This document shows, one piece after another, positions 34,246 through 44,240 of a stretch of DNA of 64,000 nt. Each line of letters opens with the position of its first letter. Position 1 is the stretch's first letter. The notes beneath the pieces are model-generated. The model ran no database searches. It had not been told where the DNA came from and saw only the letters and a list, made by a program, of their open reading frames with translations. The DNA comes from Corallococcus macrosporus DSM 14697 (GTDB lineage: Bacteria > Myxococcota > Myxococcia > Myxococcales > Myxococcaceae), in NCBI RefSeq assembly GCF_002305895.1, contig NZ_CP022203.1, forward strand, positions 186,001 to 250,000, given 5' to 3'. The position numbers and the translations under genes are program-made.

Positions 34246-34677
34246 TCAGTCCAGGCGGAAGCCCTCGGGGGCGCGCGGGTCCTTGCGCTCATACATGTTG
34301 AGGTACAGCGTCACCGGCGCCTCCAGGCCGTCATAGGTGACGTCGTACACGTCGAGCAGGCCGCTGCCGAAGGGCGAGTCCGGCGACTCGAAGAAGCAGC
34401 AGCTCCCCCGCCGCTCATAGCGGACCTTCTGCCCCTGCGGTCCCCGCAGGTGCTCCAGGTATTCGTGCTCCCCGTTGACACCGCCTCCCACGTGGATGGG
34501 GTCCTCGCTGCTGTAGCCATAGCCCAGGGCAGCGCCATCCTCGCGGGGCGGCGGCTCGCCGTGGGGCGCCGGCTTCTCCTCGGCGGGCTCGGGCGGCCGG
34601 GTGGCGCTGGCGGTGGAGGCGCAGCCCGTGGCCAACACGGGCATCAGGAAGAGCATCGCGAGGCGTGAGGTCGTCAT
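34246..34677 (-). CDS. CC-motif lipoprotein, paralogue of the gene at 48181-48621
   Basis: A 143-aa protein. LAMLFLMPVLATGCAS is a lipoprotein signal with lipid-bearing Cys19, followed by a Pro/Glu-rich linker. The folded part runs from EDPIHVGGGVNGEHEYLEHL through LRGPQGQKV, GSCCFFESPDSPFGSGLLDV, YDVTYDGLEAPVTLYLNMY to PEGFRLD. I recall the same block in short proteins of Bacteroidetes that databases sometimes mislabel as an aldolase. No enzyme motif supports that name. Much longer frame sequence upstream is antisense to the kinase gene. Divergent from that kinase. Function unknown. Confidence 0.75.
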   Translation of the reverse strand: MTTSRLAMLFLMPVLATGCASTASATRPPEPAEEKPAPHGEPPPREDGAALGYGYSSEDPIHVGGGVNGEHEYLEHLRGPQGQKVRYERRGSCCFFESPDSPFGSGLLDVYDVTYDGLEAPVTLYLNMYERKDPRAPEGFRLD

Positions 34678-34830
34678 GGCGGCGGAGCCTACTGCTTTCG
34701 AACGGCGGGCGGCGTCGGAGTCGGAGCCCCTCCGCCGGTGGCGGCCGAGCAGGGTGGCCCCTTTCACGCCCTTGTCGGGCGCCGCATCTTTGCGCCGGAC
34801 CTGTCCCGCCAGCGGTGCCGAGGAGCGCCT

Positions 34831-36375
34831 ATGTCGAAGGCTCACATCCACGAGCAAGAACGGAGCGGATGGGGCGCGCCGGGGGCCGCCGAGGCCCCTC
34901 ACCCGAGCGAGCCCGTCTTCGCTCCGGCGCTGCTGCGCCTGGGCCGGGGGCTCCAGGCGGCCCTCATCGTCGACGCGCAGGGGCGCGTGGCCTGGATGGA
35001 CGAGGCGCTGACCCACGCCACCGGCCCGCATGGCGAGCCCTACGAAGGTCGTCCGCTGGAGGAGGTGCTCGCCCGGCTGCCGTGGCTCGCGCGGGCGATG
35101 CGGCCGGCGCTCCACGGCAAGGCGGGTGTCCACGAGGAGCAGGGACTCAAGGCCTTCGTCCTGCCCGTGTTCGACGAGCAGGGGCGCATGCTGGGCGCCT
35201 GCGCGCGCCTCCAAATCCCCGACCCGGTGGCGACGCACGGCGCCGAGGGCGGCGTGACGCGGCACGCGCCGGAGACGCTGGCGCACATGAACTCGGTGCT
35301 GCGCGCCACCTTCGACTCGATTGCGGAAGGCGTCATCGTGGTGGACCTGCACAAGCGCGTCACGGCCTTCAACAAGCGCTTCCTCGACATGTGGGGGCTG
35401 ACGGAGGAGATGATGGTGGACCGCGACGCGGAGCGGGTGCTGGCGCGCGCGGCGAGCGACGTGAAGCACCCGGAGTGGTTCACCTCGCGCATCCGGGAGC
35501 GCTTCGAGCCCTCCGAGACGGTGGACGTGGAGACGGTGGAGCTGCTGGACGGGCGCATCCTGGAGCGCAAGTCGCTGCCGCAGCGGTTGGGCGGCGCCAT
35601 CATCGGCCGCGTGTGGAGCTACCGCGAGGTGACGGCGGAGCGGCGGGCCGACGCCGAGCGCGAACGGCTGCTGAACGAGGCCCGGGAGGCCATCCGCGTG
35701 CGGGATGACTTCCTGTCCATCGCCGCGCACGAGCTGAAGACGCCGCTCACGCCGCTGAAGCTCCATCTCCAGATGCTGCGGCACCAGGCGCCGCGGGGGG
35801 ACGGCGGCTCCGCCCGGCACGTCGACAAGTCGCTGACGCAGGTGGGCCGCCTCACGGGCCTCGTGAATGACTTGCTGGACACCTCGCGCATCCAGGAGGG
35901 GCGGCTGACGCTGAAGCACGGGCCCATCCCCCTCCAGGCGCTGGCCCACGACGTCATCTCCGAGATGCGCCTGTCCAGCGCGCACCACCAGGTGGAATAC
36001 GAGGCGCCGGAGGCGTCCCTGGTCGTCCTGGGCGACGCGGACCGGCTCGCGCAGGTGTTGGTGAACCTGATGGAGAACGCCTTCAAATACAGCCCCAGCG
36101 GGGGACGGGTCCGCGTCCGGGTGGAGCAGGTGGACAGCCACGTCCGCGTCTCCGTCGCGGACGACGGCATGGGCATCCCGAAGGACCAGCAGGCGCGCCT
36201 CTTCGAGCGCTACTTCCGCGCGCGCAACGCGCCCATCTCCGGCTTCGGGGGCCTGGGGCTGGGGCTCTACATCTGCCGGGACATCGTGGAGCGGCACGGG
36301 GGCCGCTTGTGGGTGGAGAGCGAGCTGGGCATCGGCTCCACCTTCCACTTCACGGTGCCGCTGGCGTCCGCGTGA
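34831..36375 (+). CDS. Soluble PAS-domain sensor histidine kinase
   Basis: A 514-aa protein without TM helices. Two PAS-like regions: residues ~35-130 (AALIVDAQGRVAWMDEALTH) and ~150-265 (TFDSIAEGVIVVDLHKRVTA). HisKA has FLSIAAHELKTPLTPLKLH. The ATPase has a VNLMENAFKYSPSG N box, ADDGMGIPKDQQ, and GGLGLGLYICRDIVERHGG. All catalytic boxes appear intact. The ATG at 34831 follows GAGGAG; upstream codons are not kinase-like. No response regulator is adjacent. The His-box region is close to those of the kinases at 59918 and 61647, suggesting expansion of one family. Confidence 0.9.
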   Translation: MSKAHIHEQERSGWGAPGAAEAPHPSEPVFAPALLRLGRGLQAALIVDAQGRVAWMDEALTHATGPHGEPYEGRPLEEVLARLPWLARAMRPALHGKAGVHEEQGLKAFVLPVFDEQGRMLGACARLQIPDPVATHGAEGGVTRHAPETLAHMNSVLRATFDSIAEGVIVVDLHKRVTAFNKRFLDMWGLTEEMMVDRDAERVLARAASDVKHPEWFTSRIRERFEPSETVDVETVELLDGRILERKSLPQRLGGAIIGRVWSYREVTAERRADAERERLLNEAREAIRVRDDFLSIAAHELKTPLTPLKLHLQMLRHQAPRGDGGSARHVDKSLTQVGRLTGLVNDLLDTSRIQEGRLTLKHGPIPLQALAHDVISEMRLSSAHHQVEYEAPEASLVVLGDADRLAQVLVNLMENAFKYSPSGGRVRVRVEQVDSHVRVSVADDGMGIPKDQQARLFERYFRARNAPISGFGGLGLGLYICRDIVERHGGRLWVESELGIGSTFHFTVPLASA

Positions 36376-36382
36376 CGGCGCC

Positions 36383-37267
36383 TCACCGGGGGAGGACCCG
36401 CGCGGCGTCCTGCTGTTGGCGCGCCACGCGCAGGCGCCACCACGCCGTCGCGGGGATGGCCATGGCCAGGAAGAGCGTGCTCACCAGCCACGGGTCCGCG
36501 GCGTGGACTCGCTCCCGCAGCGGCGCGGGCGCTTGCGCGCTCAGGAGCAAGGCGGCGGTGGTCAGCACGAAGAGGGCGAAGCCCTTGCGCAGCGTCGCGG
36601 GCGGCACGTGCCCCGCCAGCTTTCCTCCCAGGAAGCTGCCCGCCATCGCGGCCAGGAGAATCTCGCCGGTGAGCACCCAGGGCAGCTCGAGGTGGCTCAA
36701 GTGCCCCACGAGCCCCGCGGCGCACTGGAGTGAGATGACCACCAGCGACGTGGCGGCGGCGGCCGGCGTGGACAGGCCCGCCAGCGTCAGCGCGGGGACG
36801 ATGAGGAAGCCGCCTCCCGCGCCCACCAGCCCCGACAGCACGCCCACCCCGGCGCCCTGCGCGAGCACGCGTGGGATGGGGAGCGCGGCGCCGCCGCCGG
36901 CGGGGGGCTCGGCTTCGCGGCGGCGCAGCATGGCCACGGCGGCGGCCACCATGACGCACGCGAACAGGAGCAGCAGCGTGTCCGGCGCGAGGTAGGGGTT
37001 GAGCTGGCCTCCGATGAAGGCGCCGCCCATGCCACCCGCGCCGAACACGAGCGCGGTGCGCCATTGGACACGGCCCTCGCGCGCGTGGAGGAGCGCCCCG
37101 CTGGCGCTGGTGACGCCCACCACCACCAGGGACATGGCGATGGCGGTCCGCGGCTCGACGTCCAGGACGTACACGAGCAGCGGCACGGTGAGGATGGAGC
37201 CGCCGCCTCCGAGCAGGCTCAGCAGCACACCCACGAGCAGGGAACCGGCGATGCCCGCGTACAGCAT
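36383..37267 (-). CDS. TSUP (TauE/SafE) family membrane permease
   Basis: A 294-aa protein with about eight TM helices and two TSUP repeat cores: LLSLLGGGGSILTVPLLVYV and GLVGAGGGFLIVPALTLAG. TSUP proteins move sulfite, sulfonates or related anions. As the last gene after rhodanese and persulfide dioxygenase it probably exports sulfite or thiosulfate formed by sulfide oxidation (context inference). The ATG at 37267 shares one base with the rhodanese stop (TGATG), so the genes are translationally coupled. The longer open frame upstream is read as non-coding. Confidence 0.85.
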   Translation of the reverse strand: MLYAGIAGSLLVGVLLSLLGGGGSILTVPLLVYVLDVEPRTAIAMSLVVVGVTSASGALLHAREGRVQWRTALVFGAGGMGGAFIGGQLNPYLAPDTLLLLFACVMVAAAVAMLRRREAEPPAGGGAALPIPRVLAQGAGVGVLSGLVGAGGGFLIVPALTLAGLSTPAAAATSLVVISLQCAAGLVGHLSHLELPWVLTGEILLAAMAGSFLGGKLAGHVPPATLRKGFALFVLTTAALLLSAQAPAPLRERVHAADPWLVSTLFLAMAIPATAWWRLRVARQQQDAARVLPR

Positions 37268-37878
37268 CACGACCCGCTTTCCAGGCGAGCCACGGCGAGC
37301 TGGTCCCGGCACATGCGCAGCAGTCGTTCAAAGGCGGCGATGTCGCGGACGCCTGGAGGTCGCGCCGCCTGGAGCGCGTCGAGCACGGCGGTGAGTGCTT
37401 CGCGAGAGGGGTTCGTCATGGGCGGCAGCGTGGGGCCTTCATGGGGCGGTGGTGTCAGGGCGAGGTGGAGGCCGTCCATCAAGCCGTCCTGTACCAGGCT
37501 CAAGGTCGGCAAGGGGTGGGGCGCGGTGCGCACGACGGGCAGCCTCGCGGTGTTCCACGCGAGCATTCCGCCCTGCAGGTTCATCACCCGGCTGAAGCCC
37601 AGCGCGGCCAGGGCCGTGGCGGCGCTCGACGAGCGCGCGCCGGAGCGGCACACCAGCACCAGGTCCGTGTCACGAGGCCAGGCGCCGACGGCGTCCCTCA
37701 CCGTGGCCAGCGGTGCGTGCCGGATGCCCGCGATGTGACCCAGGATGCCGTCGAGCTCGTCGGGCTCCCGCACGTCGAGGACCGTGAGCGAGGAGGGCAG
37801 GTGGGCCGCGAGCAGTCCCGCGTCCACCTCCCGGTAGCCGGAAGGATGCGGCGTGGCGCGGTCGAAGAGCGGATGCAT
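37267..37878 (-). CDS. Rhodanese-domain sulfurtransferase with C-terminal extension
   Basis: A 203-aa protein. Residues ~14-115 form a rhodanese domain with the active-site loop VCRSGARSSS (persulfide-carrying Cys77) and LDVREPDE. The ~80-residue C-terminal part (from HPLPTLSLVQDGL to VARLESGS) is not rhodanese and is unassigned. It should transfer sulfane sulfur, here between SQR or dioxygenase products and sulfite or thiols. It lies 7 bp after the dioxygenase gene and overlaps the TSUP start, so it is the middle gene of the operon. Confidence 0.88.
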   Translation of the reverse strand: MHPLFDRATPHPSGYREVDAGLLAAHLPSSLTVLDVREPDELDGILGHIAGIRHAPLATVRDAVGAWPRDTDLVLVCRSGARSSSAATALAALGFSRVMNLQGGMLAWNTARLPVVRTAPHPLPTLSLVQDGLMDGLHLALTPPPHEGPTLPPMTNPSREALTAVLDALQAARPPGVRDIAAFERLLRMCRDQLAVARLESGS

Positions 37879-37885
37879 GACGGGG

Positions 37886-38590
37886 TCAGACCTGGAGGGA
37901 GCGCGGGAGCAGCGGGTGTCCGCAGGCCCGGTTGGCGGGGACGGCGACGTCCAGCTTCCGGGGCGGTGGCAACCGGAGGCCCTGCATCAAGAAGATGAAG
38001 TCCTCGCGCGAGCGCCCCGCCAGCCGGGGGTTGTGCCGCTTCTCCTCGCCCACCGTGGACACGGTGTGCCCGGCGTAGTCGTGGCCGGGGTACACCTCCG
38101 TGTCCTCGGGGAGGCGGAAGAGGACGCGGGTGATGGCGTCGTAGAGCTGCCCCGGGTCGCCGTTCTGGAAGTCCGTCCGCCCGGTGCCCCGGATGAGCAG
38201 CGCGTCACCCGTGAAGAGGCGGCCGTCACACAGGAAGCTCAGGCTGTCGTCGGTGTGGCCGGGCGTTTCGAGGACGTGGAGTTCGAGGCCGCCCACGCGC
38301 ACGAGGTCGCCGTGGCGGACCATCCGGTCCACGCACGGCGCCCCCCGGGGGGAGGCCACCACGGCGGCGCCCGTGCGTTCGCGGAGCACCCCCGCGCCGG
38401 TGACGTGGTCGGCGTGGACGTGGGTCTCCAGCACCACGGACAGCGTGAGCCCCCGCTCGCGGAGGAGCTTCAGGTCGCGCTCCACCTGCTCCAGCACCGG
38501 GTCGATGAGCGCCGCGGCGCCCGTGGCCGCGTCGGCCAGCAGGTACGTGTACGTCGAGGTCTCCGCGTCGAAGAGCTGTCGGAAGAGCAT
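37886..38590 (-). CDS. Persulfide dioxygenase (ETHE1-like metallo-beta-lactamase fold)
   Basis: A 234-aa MBL-fold enzyme. The motif ETHVHADHVTG carries H57, H59, D61 and H62; TPGHTDDS has H112, FTGDALLIRGTGRTDFQ has D129, and YPGHDYAG has H170. ETHE1 enzymes use two His and one Asp as mononuclear Fe ligands, here read as H57, H112 and D129. GRTDFQ and the EEKRHNPRL tail segment are ETHE1 hallmarks. It oxidises glutathione persulfide to sulfite. First gene of the operon behind the sigma-54 promoter and upstream dyads; rhodanese and TSUP genes follow. Confidence 0.92.
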   Translation of the reverse strand: MLFRQLFDAETSTYTYLLADAATGAAALIDPVLEQVERDLKLLRERGLTLSVVLETHVHADHVTGAGVLRERTGAAVVASPRGAPCVDRMVRHGDLVRVGGLELHVLETPGHTDDSLSFLCDGRLFTGDALLIRGTGRTDFQNGDPGQLYDAITRVLFRLPEDTEVYPGHDYAGHTVSTVGEEKRHNPRLAGRSREDFIFLMQGLRLPPPRKLDVAVPANRACGHPLLPRSLQV

Positions 38591-38627
38591 CGTCCGCCTC
38601 CGCGTGGGATGGGGGCGAGGCCGTCAT

Positions 38628-38643
38628 TGCCATGGACGTGCCA
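38628..38643 (-). promoter_or_regulatory. Sigma-54 (-24/-12) promoter for persulfide dioxygenase operon
   Basis: The minus strand reads TGGCACGTCCATGGCA. This matches the consensus TGGCACG-N4-TTGCW with correct GG-N10-GC spacing; the only deviation from the fixed bases is TGGC for TTGC. It lies about 38 bp upstream of the start codon. Confidence 0.75.
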
Positions 38644-38732
38644 AGGGGCCTGTCTCCCGGGGAGGGCGCCTCGTATCGAGGGGGCGCAGGCCGGCGGCGC
38701 CTTGGTGCCGGCCCTCCGGTCCGACGGCCTGG

Positions 38733-38771
38733 GTGTTTCAGATGAACGCTCGTGAAACACCGGCTGAAACA
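38733..38771 (-). promoter_or_regulatory. Upstream activating sequence: dyad plus third half-site
   Basis: GTGTTTCA (38733-38740) and TGAAACAC (38753-38760) form an exact 8-bp inverted repeat with a 12-bp spacer. A further TGAAACA half-site is at 38765-38771. It is centred about 100-125 bp upstream of the -24 element, the usual enhancer distance for a sigma-54 activator. Confidence 0.65.
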
Positions 38772-38820
38772 GCGCCGGGGGGGCGGGCGCCTCGCGCTGC
38801 ATCCAGCCCTGGAGCGCGGC

Positions 38821-40119
<1,299 letters not shown>

Positions 40120-40162
40120 CGTCAGGGCCGTGAGGGCCTTGTATAGCCCGGCTCCCGGCGCC

Positions 40163-41434
40163 TCAGGCGAGGCCCCGCATCATGAACGCCCAATAGAAGA
40201 GCGGCAGCCCGTACTTCTTCAGCAGCCACAGGTCGCTCCGCTCCTGGAAGGTGTCGATGAAGGGGAGGGTGGGCGCGGGCTTGCCGTCGTAGTCGAACTC
40301 GGCGAGCAGCAGCCGTCCGTAGCCGGTGGTGAGGGGACAGGACGCGTAGCCGTCATAGCGCGCGGGCAGCGGCTGGTCCTTCATGGCTGCGAGGAGGTTG
40401 GCCACCAGCACCGGCGCCTGCTTGCGCACGGCGGCGCCCGTGCGGCTGGTGGGCAGGTCTGACGCGTCGCCCAGCGCGAAGACGTTGGGATGGTCCGGGT
40501 GCTGGAGCGTGTACTTGTCCGCCTTCACCCAGCCGGCGTTCGGTCCCTCCTTCCAGGAGAGGGGGCTGCGCTTGATGAAGTCCGGCGCGCTCTGGGGCGG
40601 GGTGACGTGCATCACGTCATAGGACAGGGTGATGCGCTCCGGCTGGCCGTCGCGCGGGCGCTCGAAGGTGGCCTCGCGCCGCTCGCCGTCCACCGCGACG
40701 AGGTCGTGCTGGAAGCGGGGGGTGATGCCGTAGCGCTGCGCCACGCCCTCCAGCACGGCGGCGAAGGGCTTCACGCCGAAGAGGGCCTTCCCGCCGGAGC
40801 CGAAGACGACGCTGGTGCGCTCCAGCACGCCGGTGCGGCGGAAGTGGTCCGCGGCCAGGTACATGATTTTCTGCGGAGCCCCGGCGCACTTCACGGGCGT
40901 GGCGGGGTGGGTGAAGAGCGCGGTGCCACCCTTGAAGCCCTGGAGCATCCGCCACGTCTTGGGCGCGAGCTGGACGTCGTAGTTGCTGCTGACGTGCGGC
41001 GTCTTCAGGGCCTCGCGGAGGCCCGTCACCTTGTCCCAGTCGAGCTGGATGCCCGGGGCGACGACGAGGAAGTCATAGCCCAGCCGCAGGCCGCCGCGGG
41101 TGCGGACCTCCCGGGCCTCCGGGTCGATTTCGGTGGCGGCGTCGCGCACCCACTTCACGCCGCGAGGGATGAGGCGCGCCTCGTTGCGCACGGTGTCCTC
41201 GATGCGGGCCTCTCCAGCGCCCACCAGCGTCCACAGGGGCTGGTAGTAGTGGTGCTGGGAGGGCTCGAGGACGGCGACGCCCTTCTGTCCGGCGCGGGCC
41301 AGCCGGGCGGCCACCGCGATTCCGGCCGTGCCGCCACCGATGATGAGGACCCGGTGGTGTTCACGCACCGGCGTCACCGCCGGGCTGGACGGCGTCTCTG
41401 AACCTTCGCGGCCGAGGTCCTCGCTCGTTTGCAT
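40163..41434 (-). CDS. sqr: Sulfide:quinone oxidoreductase, SQOR-like (type II)
   Basis: A 423-aa FAD-dependent membrane-associated enzyme oxidising sulfide to persulfide and passing electrons to quinone. The FAD motif is VLIIGGGTAGIAVAARLARAG. Both redox cysteines of the mitochondrial-type group are present in context: C183 in VKCAGAPQKIMYL and C366 in YASCPLTTGYGR. QHHYYQPLWTLVGAG and LGDASDLPTSRTGAAVRKQ are further family blocks. The ATG at 41434 follows AAGGGAG. It precedes the sigma-54 activator gene, and persulfide dioxygenase lies beyond, giving a complete sulfide-to-sulfite route. Confidence 0.92.
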   Translation of the reverse strand: MQTSEDLGREGSETPSSPAVTPVREHHRVLIIGGGTAGIAVAARLARAGQKGVAVLEPSQHHYYQPLWTLVGAGEARIEDTVRNEARLIPRGVKWVRDAATEIDPEAREVRTRGGLRLGYDFLVVAPGIQLDWDKVTGLREALKTPHVSSNYDVQLAPKTWRMLQGFKGGTALFTHPATPVKCAGAPQKIMYLAADHFRRTGVLERTSVVFGSGGKALFGVKPFAAVLEGVAQRYGITPRFQHDLVAVDGERREATFERPRDGQPERITLSYDVMHVTPPQSAPDFIKRSPLSWKEGPNAGWVKADKYTLQHPDHPNVFALGDASDLPTSRTGAAVRKQAPVLVANLLAAMKDQPLPARYDGYASCPLTTGYGRLLLAEFDYDGKPAPTLPFIDTFQERSDLWLLKKYGLPLFYWAFMMRGLA

Positions 41435-41501
41435 GTCGCGCGCTCCCTTGTGACACGTGAAACGTGCAGGAAGCCCTAGCGGGGCGCGCGCCACACTCGT
41501 C

Positions 41502-41520
41502 CCCGGGGGCAGACCCCGGG
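41502..41520 (-). terminator. Possible hairpin terminator after the AsmA-like gene
   Basis: CCCGGGG (41502-41508), a 5-nt loop and CCCCGGG (41514-41520) form a 7-bp all-GC stem 18 bp downstream of the AsmA-like stop. No U-run follows, so this is weak. Confidence 0.3.
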
Positions 41521-41537
41521 TGACGAGGTGAACATCC

Positions 41538-44240
41538 CTACTTCCCGAAGAGGCCGCGCAGGCGCTTCTTCGCTTCCTCTTCGGCGCGCTTCTTGGCCTC
41601 GGCCTCCAGGCGCGCCTTCTCCTCGGCGGCCTTGGCCTCCAACTCCTTGCGTTTGGCCTCTGCCTCGGCGCGAAGCTTGTCCTCGCCGCCTTCGATGAGG
41701 CCCTGCACCTGCTGGCCGCGCTCGCCGCCAATCAGGCTGCCCGCCAGCGACGAGGCCGCCAGCTTCGCGATTTGCGTCACCGCCGGCTTCACGTCCAGGC
41801 TGGTGACCTCCGGCTTCCACGCAGGGCCCGTCAGCTTCAGGCCCACGGGGATGGCGGCCGGCGGCGTCACCTTGCCCAGCGTCAGCGTCTTCACCGTGGA
41901 CGGCGTCAGCGACACCTGGCCCGTCAAATCCAGCGAGCCATCCAGCCGGATGCCGCCGTCGAAGCTCAGCTCCGCCTCCGGCCGCGTCCACGTCAGCGGC
42001 TTGGAGAGCTGCGCCACGCCGTCCTTGATTTGCACGCTGAAGGGCAAATCTCCGCCCAGCTTCGTCACCTGCTCGTTCTTCAGGCCCTTGGCCGCGATGG
42101 GCAGCGCCTTGGCGAGCGGCTCGGACACCGCCGCCACCAGGTCCTTGCCCAGCAGCTCACCGTCCAGCAGGTCGCCGTTGATGCCCCCGAGCAGCGTCTG
42201 CTTGAGCTTGTCGGGCGTGTAGCCCACGCCCTTCACGTCCACGTTGCCGTTGAACTTGCCCGTCACGGCCTTCTGCGGGGTGAACTGTGTCAGCGCCTCC
42301 TCCACCGCCACGCCCTCCATCTTCACCTTGGCCTCGAAGGGGCGCTGCTCCGGCAGGGGCCCCAGGCGGATGGTGGTGCCGTCCGCGACGATGCGCCCGC
42401 CGTAGACGCCCGTGGAGAACTGCTCCACCGCGATGAGGTCGTCGGTCATCTTCACCACGCCCGTCACGTTGGACATGTCGATGTCCAGGTAGCGCAGCGT
42501 GCCCACCGCGAAGCGGATGTCACCGCGGTAGCCGTTGAAGCGCGTGGGGTCGTCCGACGGCGGCTCCTCCGGCGGGGGGCCTCCGCGCGCCTGGACCTCT
42601 TCCTCGCTCATCATCAGCGCGTCCGCGTCCAGCTTCTGGCTCTTGAGGTTCGCGGAGAACGTCGTGGTCTGCTGCTTCCCCGAGCCCGCGAGCGCGAAGG
42701 ACGCGGTGCCCGTCATCGTGTCCTCGAGGATGTTCGCGGTGAGCTTGGAGACGTCCACCTTCATCCCGGAGCCCTTGCCGGGCGCGTAGGTGCCCGCGGC
42801 GCTCAGGTCCATCCGCTGTCCCGGCGCCTTGTCCACCAGCAGGCCGGGCCGCAGGTCGACGCCGGCCAGGTCCGCCTTCGCGTCGAAGCGCAGGGAGCCG
42901 CCGCTGGCCGCCGCGCCGGAGACGCGCGCGGAGAGCTTCATGGCGCCGCCCGCGTCCTTGGTGAGCTGGGCCGGCACGCGCAGCCGCACCGGCGTCAGGT
43001 CCACGTTGACGTCCAGGGCCTGCGCGTCCTGCGTGCCGCTGCCGCGCACGTCCAGGCCGATGGGGCCGGCAATCATCCCGTTGAGCTGCTTGCGCAGCGG
43101 CGGGTAGTACCCGGCGAGCACGGCGGGGTCCAGGTTGCGCCCCGTCAGCTCGAAGCCCTCCACCGCGGGCTTGTCGGTGAGCAGGCCCTTCACGCTGCCC
43201 TTGCCGGTGAGGCTCGCGGGGCCCAGGTCCACCTTCAGCTTGTTGAGGGCCAGGTCGCCCGAGGTGACGTCACCCGCGATGTCGGTGTCCACCACCACGT
43301 CCAGCGCCTTGCCGCCCTCGGAGCCGGTGAAGCTCAGGCCCAGGGCCTTGATGATGCCCACCAGCTTCGTGGGGCCCTGGCCGCCGGGGACGGCGCCGCC
43401 CAGGTCCGCCTGCCAGTCCGCGTCCAGCGTGCCCGCCTTCAGGCCGATGTCCGGCGGGAGGAAGGGGCCCAGGGGCGCGAGGTCGATTTTCTGCGCCTTC
43501 AGCGTCACGCGCTCGGGCGTGGGGATGAGGGTGGCCGGCAGCGGCGCGGCGTGCAGGGACACCTGGAGGTTCTGCGTGTCCGCGAGCACGGCGGCGGCCA
43601 GGTTGACCACCAGCGGCTTGCCCACGCGCAGGTCCTTCACCTCGATGTCCAGGTCCTTCACGCCCAGCTCGCGGCCCTGCTGTCCCTCGCCGCGGTCCAC
43701 GAAGCGGATGGCGCCGTCGGTGAGGGCCGCGCGCTCCACGTGGACGCCGGAGAGGTCCAGGGGCTGGGACTCTTCCGCCGGGGCCTCCTCTTCCTTGGGC
43801 TGCTGCTCCTCCAGCCGCTGGAGCAGGCGCTGCACGTTGGTGGTGCCGTCGGGGAAGCGGACCAGGTTGACGGTGAGGCCGGAGACCTCGGCGTTCTTCA
43901 CCTGGATGTCCTTGCCGCTGGAGGACAGGAGCGGGCCCGCGGCGACGCGGACGTCAATCAAGGCCAGTTGGGCCAGCGGCAGGTCCTCACCCTCGGCGGG
44001 GCCCACGGTGACGTTCTCCACCTGGGCGCCGATGGTGGGGAACAGCTTGGTGGAGATGTCCCCGATTTCAATGGGACGGCCCAGGAGCTGGGAATAGGTG
44101 GCGGCCTGGTCGCGGGCCGTCTTCAGCAGGATGGCGTCCAGCCGCCAGAGGGCCACGGCCACGATGATGACGAGGAGCGCGAAGACTCCTCCGAGGACGT
44201 AGGGCCAACGGCGCTTCTTCTTCACCACGGTGTCGGACAT
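41538..44240 (-). CDS. AsmA-family inner-membrane-anchored protein
   Basis: A 900-aa protein with one N-terminal TM helix (YVLGGVFALLVIIVAVALWRL). The AsmA signature follows: TYSQLLGRPIEIGDISTKLF, then long beta-rich repeats resembling bridge-like lipid-transfer proteins (AsmA/TamB class). The end is a charged coiled coil (KRKELEAKAAEEKARLEAEA) before a short basic tail. Such proteins sit in the inner membrane, span the periplasm and support phospholipid transport to the outer membrane. Residues 140-160 are an acidic low-complexity insert. It is apparently monocistronic. Confidence 0.88.
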   Translation of the reverse strand: MSDTVVKKKRRWPYVLGGVFALLVIIVAVALWRLDAILLKTARDQAATYSQLLGRPIEIGDISTKLFPTIGAQVENVTVGPAEGEDLPLAQLALIDVRVAAGPLLSSSGKDIQVKNAEVSGLTVNLVRFPDGTTNVQRLLQRLEEQQPKEEEAPAEESQPLDLSGVHVERAALTDGAIRFVDRGEGQQGRELGVKDLDIEVKDLRVGKPLVVNLAAAVLADTQNLQVSLHAAPLPATLIPTPERVTLKAQKIDLAPLGPFLPPDIGLKAGTLDADWQADLGGAVPGGQGPTKLVGIIKALGLSFTGSEGGKALDVVVDTDIAGDVTSGDLALNKLKVDLGPASLTGKGSVKGLLTDKPAVEGFELTGRNLDPAVLAGYYPPLRKQLNGMIAGPIGLDVRGSGTQDAQALDVNVDLTPVRLRVPAQLTKDAGGAMKLSARVSGAAASGGSLRFDAKADLAGVDLRPGLLVDKAPGQRMDLSAAGTYAPGKGSGMKVDVSKLTANILEDTMTGTASFALAGSGKQQTTTFSANLKSQKLDADALMMSEEEVQARGGPPPEEPPSDDPTRFNGYRGDIRFAVGTLRYLDIDMSNVTGVVKMTDDLIAVEQFSTGVYGGRIVADGTTIRLGPLPEQRPFEAKVKMEGVAVEEALTQFTPQKAVTGKFNGNVDVKGVGYTPDKLKQTLLGGINGDLLDGELLGKDLVAAVSEPLAKALPIAAKGLKNEQVTKLGGDLPFSVQIKDGVAQLSKPLTWTRPEAELSFDGGIRLDGSLDLTGQVSLTPSTVKTLTLGKVTPPAAIPVGLKLTGPAWKPEVTSLDVKPAVTQIAKLAASSLAGSLIGGERGQQVQGLIEGGEDKLRAEAEAKRKELEAKAAEEKARLEAEAKKRAEEEAKKRLRGLFGK

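Noticed and set aside
34678-36348. Upstream extension of the CC-motif lipoprotein frame
   Set aside because: It is antisense to a complete histidine kinase; the ATG at 34677 begins a proper lipoprotein signal.
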